Assembly: GCA_026874595.1 (NCBI GenBank)
Contig: CM049306.1
Coordinates: forward strand, 11,991,019-12,055,018
DNA: 64,000 nucleotides
Direction: 5' to 3'
Source of the DNA: Sipunculus nudus
Taxonomy: Eukaryota; Annelida; Sipuncula; Golfingiida; Sipunculidae
How positions within the stretch are numbered: position 1 is the stretch's first letter; each line of letters opens with the position of its first letter. Below are positions 26,701 through 37,224 of this stretch, piece by piece. A model generated the notes under the pieces. That model worked only from the letters and a program-made list of their open reading frames with translations. It searched no databases and was not told the origin of the DNA. The position numbers were made by a program, and so were the translations under genes.

Positions 26701-27408
26701 AGCAACTGCAATCCTTCTATTAATTGGATTTGTTGTCTACCGGCATGCAGTATTGGTAAGTATCCATTTACATTGGTACCCACTCATAAAAGTCTTTCCT
26801 CAAATGAGCTATATATTAATTAACATGTCATACCCACTTACACTCCATTAAGGTGTGAATTTTTTCTCACCATCACATAAAGAGTCATCATATGTAATGA
26901 TTAATTTGGAAATTATCATGCAGGTATTCCTTGTGCACAGCTCTTTTTACCTCAATTAATATTACCTCCTGTACTCATTAATTTATCTGTGGTGTCCCAT
27001 GGTAATCTTAATTGTAATCACTTTTTGGTATTTTTACAGTGATATTATCAATTATAAAGATACACTCTAAGTTTTAATTAAATTTTATTTAAAGTGTGTG
27101 AGCTAGTTTGTCATGCCTTAATTCTACTTAATGAACCATTTTCATTTTAATCAACATTTAATTGGTCTTGTATAAGAACAAGTCTTGCCTGGCAACATGC
27201 TTTGTTTCAATTAAATTTGAAAGCCAAGATTCATAAGAATTCTTTTATGTTCCTACAGAAGCATGAATTCAGCCTGTCCGCCTTAGCACGGAAGATTGAA
27301 CGAGTGAGACCACAAAAAAAAGTGGTGGAGGACAGTCCAGGAGGGTCAATGTTTGAGAATATGGTGTATGACGTGGAGGATGACACTGTGCTGATCAAAC
27401 AAGAATAG
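15194..27408 (+). CDS. FAS1-domain single-pass membrane protein, stabilin-like (3' half, six exons)
   Basis: Joined exons 15194-15298, 20370-20495, 24118-24228, 26091-26117, 26657-26755 and 27259-27408 are all multiples of three and all phase 0, giving 205 residues and a TAG stop. Residues 1-114 carry FAS1 hallmarks: an H1-like segment 'NLTMFIPVS' and an H2-like segment '[17 protein letters not shown]'. Four N-x-S/T sites suit an extracellular domain. Residues 124-156 contain one hydrophobic helix ('[14 protein letters not shown]') followed by YRH. The 49-residue tail has FENMVY (FxNxxY type) and DDTVLI (acidic dileucine type) close to the C-terminus. FAS1 domains mediate adhesion or ligand binding; a terminal FAS1, membrane helix and sorting tail recall stabilin scavenger receptors. 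The start codon and upstream domains are not in view, so the exact orthologue is unknown. The splice model is by eye, without transcript support. Confidence 0.8.
15688..17066 (+). mobile_element. Family C element with seven ~180-bp minisatellite units
   Basis: The left end is ATGCCCTCGCCACAAAGTGG, with the stem GCCAC...GTGGC, followed by a 'gtccgtcattccgtcattcc' leader. The right end is 'gccccaggcgggggcactca' then 'tgtcgtttcgatacatctag' and TT. ATGCCCTCGCC and GGCGGGGGCAC are inverted near-copies. Between them seven units begin with 'ac(a/g)gactttttttc' at about 15772, 15959, 16139, 16318, 16498, 16675 and 16855. It lies in intron 1 of the FAS1 gene. The layout matches known bivalve elements with an internal satellite array, but the class is inferred. 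Confidence 0.75.
17105..17691 (+). repeat. Family A fragment (A6)
   Basis: It contains A-type pieces ('ctttggcagactgccaacc', 'gaaaaagctaaaaaacattt', 'gaccatttggctgaaatc'-like text) in reduced form and ends with 'gcattaggcctgtaggcctt' at about 17668-17688. The AT microsatellite starts directly at its 3' end. It is intronic. Confidence 0.6.
17689..17776. repeat. (AT)n microsatellite
   Basis: This is about 88 bp of alternating TA with a few TAC interruptions, directly behind the 3' terminus of A6. It produces the tyrosine/isoleucine pseudo-proteins seen on both strands, which are not genes. Confidence 0.95.
18055..18200 (+). repeat. Possible tRNA-derived SINE head
   Basis: An A-box-like 'gtggtctaggc' at 18065-18075 and a B-box-like 'cgttcgagtac' at 18112-18122 lie 36 bp apart, close to tRNA spacing. 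No full cloverleaf is evident, so a SINE head or tRNA relic is more likely than a working tRNA gene. It is intronic. Confidence 0.4.
20370..20495 (+). CDS. Exon 2 of the FAS1 gene: central part of the domain
   Basis: The acceptor is ctgcttttacag and the donor is |gtatgata. The 42 codons run from [12 protein letters not shown] to TILTCSK, phase 0. It includes an N-x-S/T site (NNTS) and two cysteines. 'ERYVG' sits where FAS1 domains have their YHV-type segment. Confidence 0.8.
20724..20812. repeat. Near-perfect 40-bp inverted repeat (hairpin)
   Basis: The left arm 20724-20763 and right arm 20773-20812 are complementary at 38 of 40 positions, with a 9-base loop. It lies in intron 2 of the FAS1 gene, 85 bp before element A4. 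It may be a tiny fold-back MITE; a small-RNA precursor is possible but unsupported. Confidence 0.9.
20897..23648 (+). mobile_element. Family A element, complete reference copy (A4)
   Basis: It starts TTTTTAGCGAACCTGTGAGC and ends with GCACAGGTTCGC, then ATTAGGCCTGTAGGCCTTGTT at about 23628-23648. The two ends carry the inverted repeat GCGAACCTGTG / CACAGGTTCGC, and AGGCC-TGTA-GGCCT forms a terminal hairpin. This is the most intact copy (2.75 kb) and contains no gene. It lies wholly inside intron 2. It lacks the GC-rich module and most of the 277-bp array seen in A1 and A5. Confidence 0.75.
24118..24228 (+). CDS. Exon 3 of the FAS1 gene: C-terminal part of the domain (H2)
   Basis: The acceptor is tctcgcag and the donor is |gtcagtac. 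The 37 codons run [12 protein letters not shown] to EERMHPK, phase 0. '[10 protein letters not shown]' matches the conserved NG-x-IH element near the end of FAS1 domains, the clearest single motif in the gene. The reverse-strand frame here is only a shadow. Confidence 0.85.
24727..24868. mobile_element. Small fold-back MITE in intron 3
   Basis: CTGAGGGTCATG at 24727-24738 and CATGACCCTGAG at 24848-24859 are inverted copies (11 of 12). The right side is followed by tcacttgtt, the same ending as family B. The size is about 140 bp and it is non-coding. Confidence 0.55.
26091..26117 (+). CDS. Microexon of 27 nt in the FAS1 gene: juxtamembrane linker
   Basis: The acceptor is gtttttgcag and the donor is |gtaagtca, both strong. 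The nine codons read EPKKGEKVN, phase 0 on both sides, so inclusion or skipping keeps the frame. It places a short charged linker between the FAS1 domain and the membrane helix. The support is splice-site quality, phase and position; an RNA read across it would settle it. Confidence 0.6.
26657..26755 (+). CDS. Transmembrane exon of the FAS1 gene
   Basis: The acceptor is atgttacag and the donor is |gtaagtat. The 33 codons begin [11 protein letters not shown] and end YRHAVL, with about 23 uninterrupted non-polar residues in between followed by a basic cluster. That polarity fits a type I membrane protein. Phase 0. Confidence 0.8.
27259..27408 (+). CDS. Last coding exon of the FAS1 gene: cytoplasmic tail
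   Basis: The acceptor is ttcctacag. The 49 codons run from [16 protein letters not shown] to DDTVLIKQE, then TAG at 27406-27408. The tail is basic first ([12 protein letters not shown]) and acidic later. FENMVY matches FxNxxY, and D-D-T-V-L-I matches the [D/E]xxxL[L/I] sorting signal. Both classes are known to recruit endocytic adaptors in scavenger and LDL-type receptors; use here is inferred. Confidence 0.8.
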   Translation, partial: KHEFSLSALARKIERVRPQKKVVEDSPGGSMFENMVYDVEDDTVLIKQE

Positions 27409-27576
27409 CTCACTCTATGGGTCACTGTGTGCTCCTTGCAGAATAATACATACTCACTCTTTTTGACACGCCATGACCTGATGCTGAGAAAACTGAAGAT
27501 GTAGCAGGAAATGTTAAATAGCAAAGATGAATTGACTTTGTTGTATGTTGGTCTTTCTTTAATGAAAAAGAGCAAC

Positions 27577-27582
27577 AATAAA
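27577..27582 (+). terminator. Candidate polyadenylation signal AATAAA
   Basis: This is the first AATAAA after the FAS1 stop codon, 169 bp downstream. Further copies at 27834, 27974 and 28411 could give longer 3' ends. Confidence 0.5.
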
Positions 27583-29122
27583 ACAATGTTTTGGAGAATC
27601 ATTCATTATGAATGAATTGCTTTTAACATATATGACTCCAATTTTCTTAGCAATCAAGAACTTTTTGCGAAGACTTTCATATTATGATGCAAATGAGCTT
27701 GAACAAAGATATGCATGAAATGATCATATTACTTGTTGACACTGAACTGTGATCCATTGCGTACGCTGCCTCCATAGATAGACACTGTGTGTCAGGAGGA
27801 TACATATATATATTTTTTATGAAAAGAAAATTTAATAAACCTGAATTCCTGTGGATACTACATATGAAACAGGAGAGATGGGGGTTTGTGATAATTTCAG
27901 TTAAAATGGTCGGCTCAGGTACACATGTCACCACAATGATAACCTCACTACAAATGTTACTCTGTGTTTAACAAATAAACTGTTTTTTAATATAATGCAA
28001 AGTGCAACCAGATTAACACAAGAGGTCCTGTCAAAGTTGGTTTAAATGAAATATGATTTTTCCTTCAATGAGGTGAATGGTAATACCACTGACAGAGATA
28101 CCTTGCTTGAAATAATATCAATGAAATGAAGATTAATGGCTTGAAATTTATTATTTTAAAACAACTGACAAAACCCTTAATGTATAGAATGAGCATGAAT
28201 GAAATATTGTCATTGAAATGAAGATTAATAACCTGCTATATAAATGATTGACGTTTTTAACTCAAGTTGGATTTGTCTTTCCACTCTTTCACTGAAGAGC
28301 TTTACTTTTGAGATTCTTTAATAGGTTCGATGTCTGCTACCTTGGTCACAACTTCCAGACGATTTTCATTCTTGGTATAAATATTCTTTCTTTGTATCAT
28401 TATCTTTTTAAATAAATACAACCTGTTGGTGAACCTTTACCATCTGTGCCTATGATTTTGACTGAGTGTATTTTTTCACTGTGTATGATGTGCCTTTTTG
28501 TAAGACACTGATTTTACTATACGGTGCCTTTTAAATATATATTGTTAACGATTGGTTTCTGTTGTTCTTTAACTGTGTGAAGAAATTTATGCCTGTCACT
28601 CTAAACTTGTTAGTGGAGTTGAGTGATAATTATCGAGCAAAAGATGTCCATCCTTATGGTTGTACACCCATTATAGCATGGCAGAATTTGTAACCTTCAG
28701 ACCAAATAATTCCAGACTGAAATCCAGGCAGCTCTCTACGAGAGAAACCTGAGTTCATGTCACAGTTATCTATAAATCTCTATGGGCCACAGTCTTGATG
28801 GTCTTCAAGGCAGCCGTATGAATATTTTTCAGTTAGCCATAAAATCTTTAAATGTCACATTTATTGACACTGTGCCGCTGTTATCATCCAAATTTTGACA
28901 TAACTGAGCTCCACCAAAAATATCAGCCCAATCAGTTCCTCAAACATGTCTTACAGGTGCTAAGGTTACGGTTATTCCAATTTTAAAACTGAAAATCCAT
29001 ACAAAGGATAACCTTTCTAAGAAAATTGCTTTCTGACCCACGCGTTCTATTGAAATTCAGTGTGCTCATCGATGTCAGATAGCTTTAATAGGTACTGCCA
29101 CCTACAATTTATGTTTTTATAT
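27583..29122. other. 3' flank of the FAS1 gene, no gene recognised
   Basis: This is AT-rich sequence with several AATAAA words up to 28416, which may belong to an extended 3' UTR. I see no open frame with family features and no repeat-end signature. Short phrases around 29080-29120 ('tactgccacctacaattta') recall family A. Confidence 0.45.
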
Positions 29123-29670
29123 CTCCCATCCTATGGAGGAGACTATAGAGTTTTTCTGTCGGCGGCGGCTGCGTCTGTGTCATATCTTGTGAAAGCGATA
29201 ACCAATGAACAACTCAACATTTTTTCATGAAATTTTAAATTTAAATTGTTCCTACCTAAATCTTGGAAGAGTTTGAAAACCGGTGACCTTGACCTTTATC
29301 ATCAAGATCCAATAGGGTGAATAGAATGTTTTGGTGGACCCCATTACCTTTGAAGTATCGTATATTTTTTCCTTAAATTTGAAACACTATTTGTGTAAAT
29401 CAAGGTCTTTAAGGAGCTCGAAAATTGATGACTTTGACCTTGATTTTTAAGGTCAAATCGGCCAGAATAAAAAATCAGATCAGTTCATTACCTGGTTTTC
29501 TTGATCATCATCATACAAGGTCAAATCTTCAGAAATCCTGGATTAAGGTTAACACCAAACTTTTAAAGGGTTCCATCCCCCCCCCCCCCCCTAAAATTTG
29601 TGAAAATGAGGCCCGTAGTAAGGGGAGACATAGTTGTTTTTGTGTCACAAAAAAGCTCCTCTAATTCACC
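29123..29670 (+). mobile_element. Family E short element
   Basis: It starts with CTCCCATCCTATGGAGGAGA, an imperfect hairpin, then a GC-rich 'gtcggcggcggctgcgtctg' stretch. It ends near 'aggggagacatagttg' and 'cacaaaaaagctcctctaat', just before the start of B2. GGGGAGACAT near the right end resembles the inverse of the left end. It is about 550 bp with a C-run at 29578-29592 and no coding capacity. Confidence 0.5.
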
Positions 29671-29913
29671 TAGCTTTTAGCTCAAATGACTAATCTGAGT
29701 CATGGAGATGGTCCTTAGTCTGTCGTGCCGTTAGGCTGTCCATTTACAAGGCACGTTTTGAAATCGTTAGACCTACGAATTCAAAATCATAAATACAGTT
29801 AGATTTCCCAAAGTTCTCCTACCAAACCAAAAACTTGGTCACTGCGACTTTGATCCATCGAGAAATAAAGAAAATCCTCCGTTTTCCAGTAAAAACCTAC
29901 TGTTACACTTCAA

Positions 29914-31346
29914 TTACAATTATCATTTAATATAGCGCACTTTTACACTCATAGCCAAATGCGCTTAACAGTCATAAATGAGTTTAAATAAATAAGTCTT
30001 TAGTCCTGATTTAAATAATTCAACAGACATGTTATCTGTGTTTCTGAGGTGAAGCATTTAAAAGCTCAGGAGCTACCTGTAAAAAAAAACGTGTAGAGTT
30101 AAAGACAACACCTGGCAGGGATCTGTAACTTGCCAGCTGTGGCTGACCCTATCTTTTATTAAAGTTTAAGAGCTTCAATCAGATATTCTGGTGCTGCTCC
30201 CTTAATATATACACTTTTAAGATTAATACTAGAATCTTATATTTAATTCTGTATTGAATTTTCAGCCAGTGAAGGGCTTTCAGCGAGGGCGAGATGTGGT
30301 CATACTTTCTTAGACCTGTTACAAGGCCAGCACGATGTTTTGATTACACTGCAAACGGTTCAATTCCTTCTGGGACGCACCAGCGAGTAGACTGTTGCAA
30401 TAATCGACCCTATTCATGACTAATGCTTGAGCTAAAGTTGTCCTTGTATCTGTATGTATATAGTGTTTCACTCTACACAGTCGTTTTAACAAGAGATATG
30501 CAGAAGAGAATATTTATTTATATGCTCTCTACCACTGGGTGTACTACCCATGTAAAAACCAAGGTTTCTTACACATTTAGTTGCCTGAATAATATAATCA
30601 CCAATCTTTACTCTAAGATCCTGCACTTTCTTAAGATTAGATTTGCTACCAATCATAATAACTTCAGTCTTATCTTCGTTCAATGTAAGTCTGTTTACCC
30701 TTATTCATGATCTAATGGATGATATACACTCGTCTAATCTAGAAACAATTCATTAATGTTCATTTTGTCCTTCGGATCAAATGAGCAGTATAACTGCTGA
30801 TCGTCCGCGTAACTTTGGAAGTTTACATCATATTTCCTGCAGATATCCCCTGGGGGAGTGATGAAAAGTTTAAAAAGAAAAGGGCCCAGAATCGAACCCT
30901 GCGGTACCCCGTACTTAATAAACTACTACTCCGATGAAACCAATCCGTTTATAACCACTTTTTGTTTTCTTTTAGTAAGGTATGACCTCAGCCATGAGAG
31001 AACAGTACCTAAAACACCAACCCATATTTCAGACGATTTAGCAACAACTCGTGAATCACCGTGTCAAAAGCGGCTGATAAGTCCAACATAAAAAGACAGA
31101 CCACCCTTCCTGTATCTACTTCCTGATAAACATTGCTCATCACGTCAAGAGTCTCAGTACTCCTATTCCAGGTATATGTTGATTGATATTTCTCCATGTT
31201 TCCAGTTTTCTTGGCATGTGGTATAATCTGATTACAGGCCGCTTTTTTAATTATTTTACCAAGCAATGGTAAATTCTAGACAGGTCTAAAATGTTTGTGT
31301 TCATTAGTGTTTAAAACAGCCTTTTTCAGAAGAGGGCGCACACTAT
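29914..31346 (-). mobile_element. 5'-truncated LINE (CR1/L2-like) with target-site duplication
   Basis: Read on the minus strand, fragments follow the order of a non-LTR reverse transcriptase: 'VRPLLKKAVLNTNEHKHFRPV', 'LDLSAAFDTV', 'SWLRSYLTKRKQKV', '[13 protein letters not shown]', the catalytic YADD (30800-30811), 'NEDKTEVIMIGS', 'RNLGFYM' and 'NRVDYCNSLLAG'. This order and wording are typical of CR1/L2-group LINEs. Frameshifts and stops show that it is dead. The element is flanked by CTACTGTTACACTTCAA (29897-29913) and CTACTGTGACACTTCAA (31347-31363), a 17-bp duplication with one mismatch, inside element B2. The N-terminal half and endonuclease are missing, as expected for 5' truncation. 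Confidence 0.85.
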
Positions 31347-31898
31347 CTACTGTGACACTTCAAAACTGCCCACTATGAAAACCACTGGTGTTATTGTATT
31401 GATGTTTAAAATAACCATTTCTGCATATATTTCCTATGTACGTGCCATAAATTAGGTCAATATTTTTTAATTGTTGACGTTATTGGCTCAAATATAATGC
31501 ACTTTGTAAAAAATCAGGAAATACATTTACTCGCCTAACAAGATAATTGCTGAAGATAGAGACTTTATATACCAGAAATCAGATCAGAATTTTGTAATTT
31601 TTTCAAGTTCTTAGCATAATTATAAAAACTGTACCTTAAATTTTGCCCAACTTTGACCACACATTTTCTTCCTGTAAGCAATGTTTATTTAATTTTCACA
31701 GCATGCACACATAAGAATTCAATATTTTTAATCTCAAATTTGCAACCAATTGATTAAAAACTATGGATTTTATTCAAGTTTTCAAGCACTATGTCAAATA
31801 TTTTTTACATGAAGCTAGCCCAGAACAGTAGGCTGTAACCAATTCACTACTGGCCAGCTCCTTCTGTCTAATTAAGTTTGGTCAGGCTGTCTGCAGTA

Positions 31899-31935
31899 AC
31901 TACCTCTCTCTCTCTTTCTCTCTCTCTCTCTCTTC
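31899..31935. repeat. (TC)n microsatellite
   Basis: This is a run of CT dinucleotides with one or two interruptions, within the B2 body. The matching place in B1 (about 5180-5210) is a C-rich run instead. Confidence 0.9.
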
Positions 31936-32105
31936 CCCCACCTCCCTTAACCCCGATCTGTTGACAGACCTGTGCAGTAGACCAGATGAATCTTATAGTT
32001 TCTTTTTTTTAGTCATCAGCAGTAACACAGAGACTCATCCCCCACCCACCCCTTCAATACACCGGACTAATAAACTAGAATCATATTAGTTCAAAGTTAA
32101 ATTCA

Positions 32106-35100
32106 TTTTTAGCGAACCTGTGAGCTTATGCGGTGGTGTGGCGTCGTCCGTCGTCGATACGTTAACCCATACTATCTTCAAAAACGACAACAGTTGGCGT
32201 CACAAAATTTTATGACAAAAAATTAGACATCTAAAAAACTCAGTTTTTCTCAGATTTTATAGGGAAAAAGCTAAAAAAAATTTTAAAATCTTCTCCGAAA
32301 CTGTTCAGCCAAATTGTCCAATATTCCACAAAAATGATTCCTGGAACAATCTCTAATAAGTATGTTCGAATGGCTTAAGTTCGGTGATTTTTTGCCGAGT
32401 TAAAGGAAATTGAAATTAGTCATCTGTCCATAAAAGCATACTAAAATTACAATCTCAGAAACGGCTTGAGCTATCATCACCAAATTTTATGCCAATGTTG
32501 GTCACATAAGTCATATCTGGAATTGAGGTATTGGTGGCGCCACCTGCATCGGCCTTTTATGTACGGGGGTCATCAGTGCCCATATCAATATGAGGGCTAC
32601 AAAAAAACTTCTTCTCTGAAACCATATGGCCAAATAGTTTAATATAGCACAGAAATGATCCTTAGGGTAGTGCTTTCTGAAGTTTATTCTAATTGTCTCA
32701 GTTCAGTGATTTTCGGCTGAGTAATGGGGAGCTAAATTTAGTCATATCCCATAACATCCCATTTTATCTAAGTGGCTACAAAGATCTTCTTCTCAAAAAC
32801 CACTGTGCAAAATTCTTAAATCTCACATATTAATTATCCTTAGATGTTGATAATTCAAGTTCAAATGGTTTTGGTTCAGTGATTTTTGGCTGACTTATGA
32901 GAAGCTGAACTTAGCCATTTTGCTGTATTTTCCAATACGAATTATAAACCTGCAAAAAGTTTTTCGACTGAAGCCACTGAGGCCAATTTGTTTCATATTT
33001 TTTTTCCAAGAACAATCCCCTGAATAATCTTTATAATAATTGTCTGTTATGGTTCCAAAGAATTATTTTGGCTGAATTATATTGATTTAATTGAGTTATT
33101 TTACCATATATGTCAGCTGTGTGAAGCAGATACATCTAGCCTGGCACCAGTTTATCAGCATCCATTACATCATGCCTCTAGACATTTAGATTTCAGGTTA
33201 TCTATGGTAAATATTGACAAGAATGTTTTTTAAAAACTTATAAAAAATGTAGATTTATGATTATAGATATCATCTGAACATTAACTCATAATTTCTCAGG
33301 AACAGCAGGAGCTACCATCCCCTGATTTTATGCAATTATTTATCACATTACAAATGTTATGGGATTCAGCTTATTTTTTGCTATCTGCGTTAACATAGAT
33401 TTTATAGGGGAAAAGCTGAAAAATCTTTAAAAGTCTTCTTCTTGTAAACGGTCTAGCCAAATTGTTCAATATTTTACAGAAATGATCGCAGAGGCAAGCC
33501 CTCTCAAGTTTGTTCAAATGGGTTGTGTTTAAGAAATTTTAGCTGTGTTACACAAATTTGAACCGAGTCATTTGGCCAAGTAAGCATACTAGTTGACATC
33601 ACAATCTCAGAAATGACAGAAGTTAGCATTACCAAGAATTGTGCAAATGTTGGTCACATACCTCATATTTGAAATTGCAGATTTCGTGGTGCCACCTACA
33701 TTGACCTGTTTTTAATGGGCAAAAACCTCATAATTTTAGCCTCTTTCAGCTTAAAATGTTTATGATGAAACTGTCAAGTTGAATCGTACAATTTTTCAAA
33801 AGAATTATCCTAGGACATGGTTCTTTCAATCATAACAGAATAGACTGATTTTTTTTTAAATTTTTGGTTGAGTCGTGAAAAGCATTAGTTGGTCTATGGC
33901 CATTATTATGTCTATTTCAAACTGAGGACTGCAATAGTGTTCTTCTACAAAATTGTTGTTACAATTATAACTTCTGTAACATTGCACAAAAATTATTCTT
34001 AGATGGCCTTTGTTCAAGTTTACTTGAATTATTTTTGGCAGAATTATTGGACCTTTAACAATGAAAGGACTGCATATTTTATTATTCTCGATATTTTGAT
34101 AACTTGTTTATGAATATATCAGCTTAAAAAAAAGCATTTTAGTCAGTCTTTCAGTATGTGTAAAAAGATTAACTAACAGGCCAAGATTGTGTCTGTTTCT
34201 TTAACAGAAACTGCCAAATGTTTCAGATTTGGCAACAGATCAAGAGTCCATTCAGTACAGCCAGATATAGGTCAAGAGTTAAATCAGTGCAGCCAAGCGC
34301 AAGGCATGTGATCACCTCATGGGCACCATGTGAACACCTCATGGGAAGCATGTGATCACCTCATGAGTATCATGTGATCACCTGATGGGTGTCGTGCCCC
34401 TTAGGGCTGCATTTGGAGCAAATCTGTGAGCTTATGCAATGGTGTTGCTACTATTTCAGATTTGGCAATAGGCCAAAGGTCAGTCCTGATCTATTTATAG
34501 CTTTGGCAGACTGCCAGCTGTATTATATAAGGCAACAGTTCAGAGTTCACTCAGTGTAGCCAGGTATAGGTCAGGAGTTCACACAAGGAATAGCTGCATT
34601 CTATGTATAGCTTTCGCAGACTGCCCACTGCATCAGATTTGGCACCGAAGTATAGCCTGGATCTATTTATAGCTCTGACAGACTGCCAACTGTGTCAGAT
34701 TATGAAACAGGTCAAGAGTTCACAGAGTGCAGCTAGGTACAGGTCAAAAGTTCACTCAGTCTAGCCAGGTGCAGGACATGAGTTCACTCAGTGCAGTAGC
34801 CTGAGCCAGCAATTTGTCACAGTTCACTCAGGGCAACTGCTTTTCTCACCAAAGCCTGGTCAGCCCCTAGTCAGACTCAAGATAAGTTTGATGTATTGGC
34901 CTGATATTTTGACCTGTCTATGTGTCTTTGATGGCTTTCTCGTTCACAAGACAGGTGTCGCTATCTAAAATGATTTTTGCACAGTGTATATGCCTGTTTA
35001 TTTCTACGAAGGAATTTGATATTTGAGCCTGAAATTGGGCATATTTGTATTTCGTTTTGGCGGATACTATGTTTTTGACCGGGTTCCGACGCCGCCGCCG

Positions 35101-36498
35101 CCGCCTTATTCGTTTCCGGAGAACTTCTCTTAGACCACTTAACTAATTTTTCCAAAACTTACACTAATTATCGGGTCATATGTGAACTGGTGCCTAACCA
35201 ATTGGCGTTGACCTCTGACTTTTCCTCTCTGCCTAGTGTCCAGTTGTGCGTCTGTTTCCATAAACAAACCCACATATCTCGGAACCGTTTGACCGATCAT
35301 GAATATTTTTTTTTGTACAAATGTAGCCCTTGGATAGCTTTACAACATACACAAAAAATGGTGGCGCCACCTGCACAATGTTCATCTGTTCGTCTGCCTT
35401 GGGTTAAAATTACTAATATCTCTGCAGTGGTTCGACTAATTCACCTGAAATTCAGTATGCTTATACATCCTTGATAGCTTTCTTGATTTTATGACAGGTG
35501 GCGCAACCTACATTCACGTTCACGCTGCAGACATCCATGCTTATATCAATGGACTGGTTTGACGTATCTTCCTTAAAATTTGTGTATAGATCTCACATAG
35601 CTCTTTATCATACGCAAAACTGGCGGCGCCACCTGCAGCCATTTTTGCACAGCGTCCGTCTGTTTGTCTGCCGTGGAATAAAATCACTCTTATCTCGGCA
35701 GTGGATTTGACATATCTGCCTAAAATTTTGCAGGTTTATACATCCTGGACAGCTTTCTTGATTTTATGACAGGTGGCGCAACCTACATTCTAGTTTACGC
35801 TGCAGGTATCCAAGCCAATATCTCGGGAACCGTTTGACCGATTGGGCCAATATTTTGCATGTGTATAGATCTCACATAGCTCTTTATCGTACACAAAACT
35901 GGAGGGACCACATTTTTGCACATAGTCCGTCTAATAATTTTTGCACAGTGTGTGTCCCTGCTTATTTCTCAGCAGGGTTTGATATATCAATCTGTAATTG
36001 GGCATATGTATATATCTCTGATAGCTTTGTTGTATACAAGACAGGTGGTGCCAGCAACAATCATTTTTGTGTTGTTTGCACCAATGCCAGAATTTCAGCA
36101 GTGATGTTTGTGTAATTGTTTCTTGTTCTCGGATAGTTTTGTTGTATACAAGACTTATGGCGCCACCTACAATTGTTTCGTGCATCTGTGCACGTAACCG
36201 AAGAGTGGTTTGAAGTACCTGCCTGAAATGTTGCATGTCCATGCATCTTTGATGATTTTCTTGTACATAAGATTGGTGGTGACACCGACAATCTTTTTAG
36301 TGTTGTGTGCACCCATGCCAGTAATTCGGCATGGACATTTTTGTATTTGGTGCAAGTACTCGGGTTCAAAATGTTCAGTGCTTGCATTGTACATATACAT
36401 TTCACACTTGAACGTGAAAAGTAACGGCCCCAGCATGAAAACATCATACCTGATGTATCCCTAATGCACAGGTTCGCATTAAGCCTGTAGGCCTTGTT
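32106..36498 (+). mobile_element. Family A element, longest copy (A5), nested in B2
   Basis: It opens TTTTTAGCGAACCTGTGAGC at 32106 and ends 'ggttcgcattaagcctgtag' 'gccttgtt' at about 36471-36498. At 4.4 kb it includes a middle section (33290-34300) that I do not see in A4, a 22-bp minisatellite (34305-34392), a GC-rich module (35050-35160, 'acgccgccgccgccgcctta') shared with A1, and GGTGGCGCCACC-type boxes at 32533, 35360, 35497, 35622 and 35772. No coding capacity is evident. Confidence 0.7.
34305..34392 (+). repeat. 22-bp minisatellite, four units
   Basis: Units starting CATGTG(A)TCACCT begin at 34305, 34327, 34349 and 34371, exactly 22 bp apart. Each carries the palindrome TGATCA or a one-base variant. 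It is found only in copy A5. Confidence 0.9.
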
Positions 36499-36595
36499 TC
36501 CTTATTGCATCATTGAATGGTTTCAGGCCAAATTTTTCATTTATTGCACAGTGCAACTGCGATTTATACCTTTTTGGCTTGTTTTAACATGCTTA

Positions 36596-37224
36596 TTATC
36601 CCCTCGCAACAAAGTTACGAAAGTGATATAGTTACGCCTCCGTCCGTGCGTCCTTCTGTCCGTCGTGAATTGGCTTGTGGAACGAATTCAGGCCAAACCG
36701 TTTGACCAAAACCTGGTGCGGATCCAGAATTTTTTGCAGGGAGGGGTCAACGGGTGTCATGCATAAAAATTGTCTAAAAAGGTCCTTGGTTAATAGCAGG
36801 GGGAAAGGGGATCTCGACTCCCAAAATCTCCGTCATGCATAAGACTTGTCTTAAAAAAAAAAGGGTCGTTGGTCGAGAGCAGGGGTGAACCCCCCCCCCC
36901 CCCCAAAATACGCGCTTGAAAACTTTTTATATTGCACATATAGCTTACCCACCCATGGACGAAAATCCCGTATCAATTCTGAGGTCACGGGGTCAAAGAT
37001 CACTGCCACAGAAACCACTTCTTGAAAAAAGCTTGTGGACCCATTTTAAGCCAAACAATTTTAACGAAAACCTTTCATCTTGCACATATGGCTCACCAAC
37101 CAATAGGTAAAAAATCCTATTGAGGTCAAAGCTCAAGGCAACAGAGCTGCCCTTCTCATTTTCACACTGCGTGATACACCAATGCCCCATGCGTGGGGAT
37201 GCTCCGCATTGCGCTGCCCTTGTT
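36596..37224 (+). mobile_element. Family G short element nested in B2
   Basis: The left end is TTATCCCCTCGCAACAAAGT, followed by 'cctccgtccgtgcgtccttc'. The right end is 'gctccgcattgcgctgccct' then TGTT at 37224. It is about 630 bp. A C-run lies at 36890-36904. The flanking B sequence can be followed on both sides by comparison with 37490-37600. No coding capacity. Confidence 0.55.
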
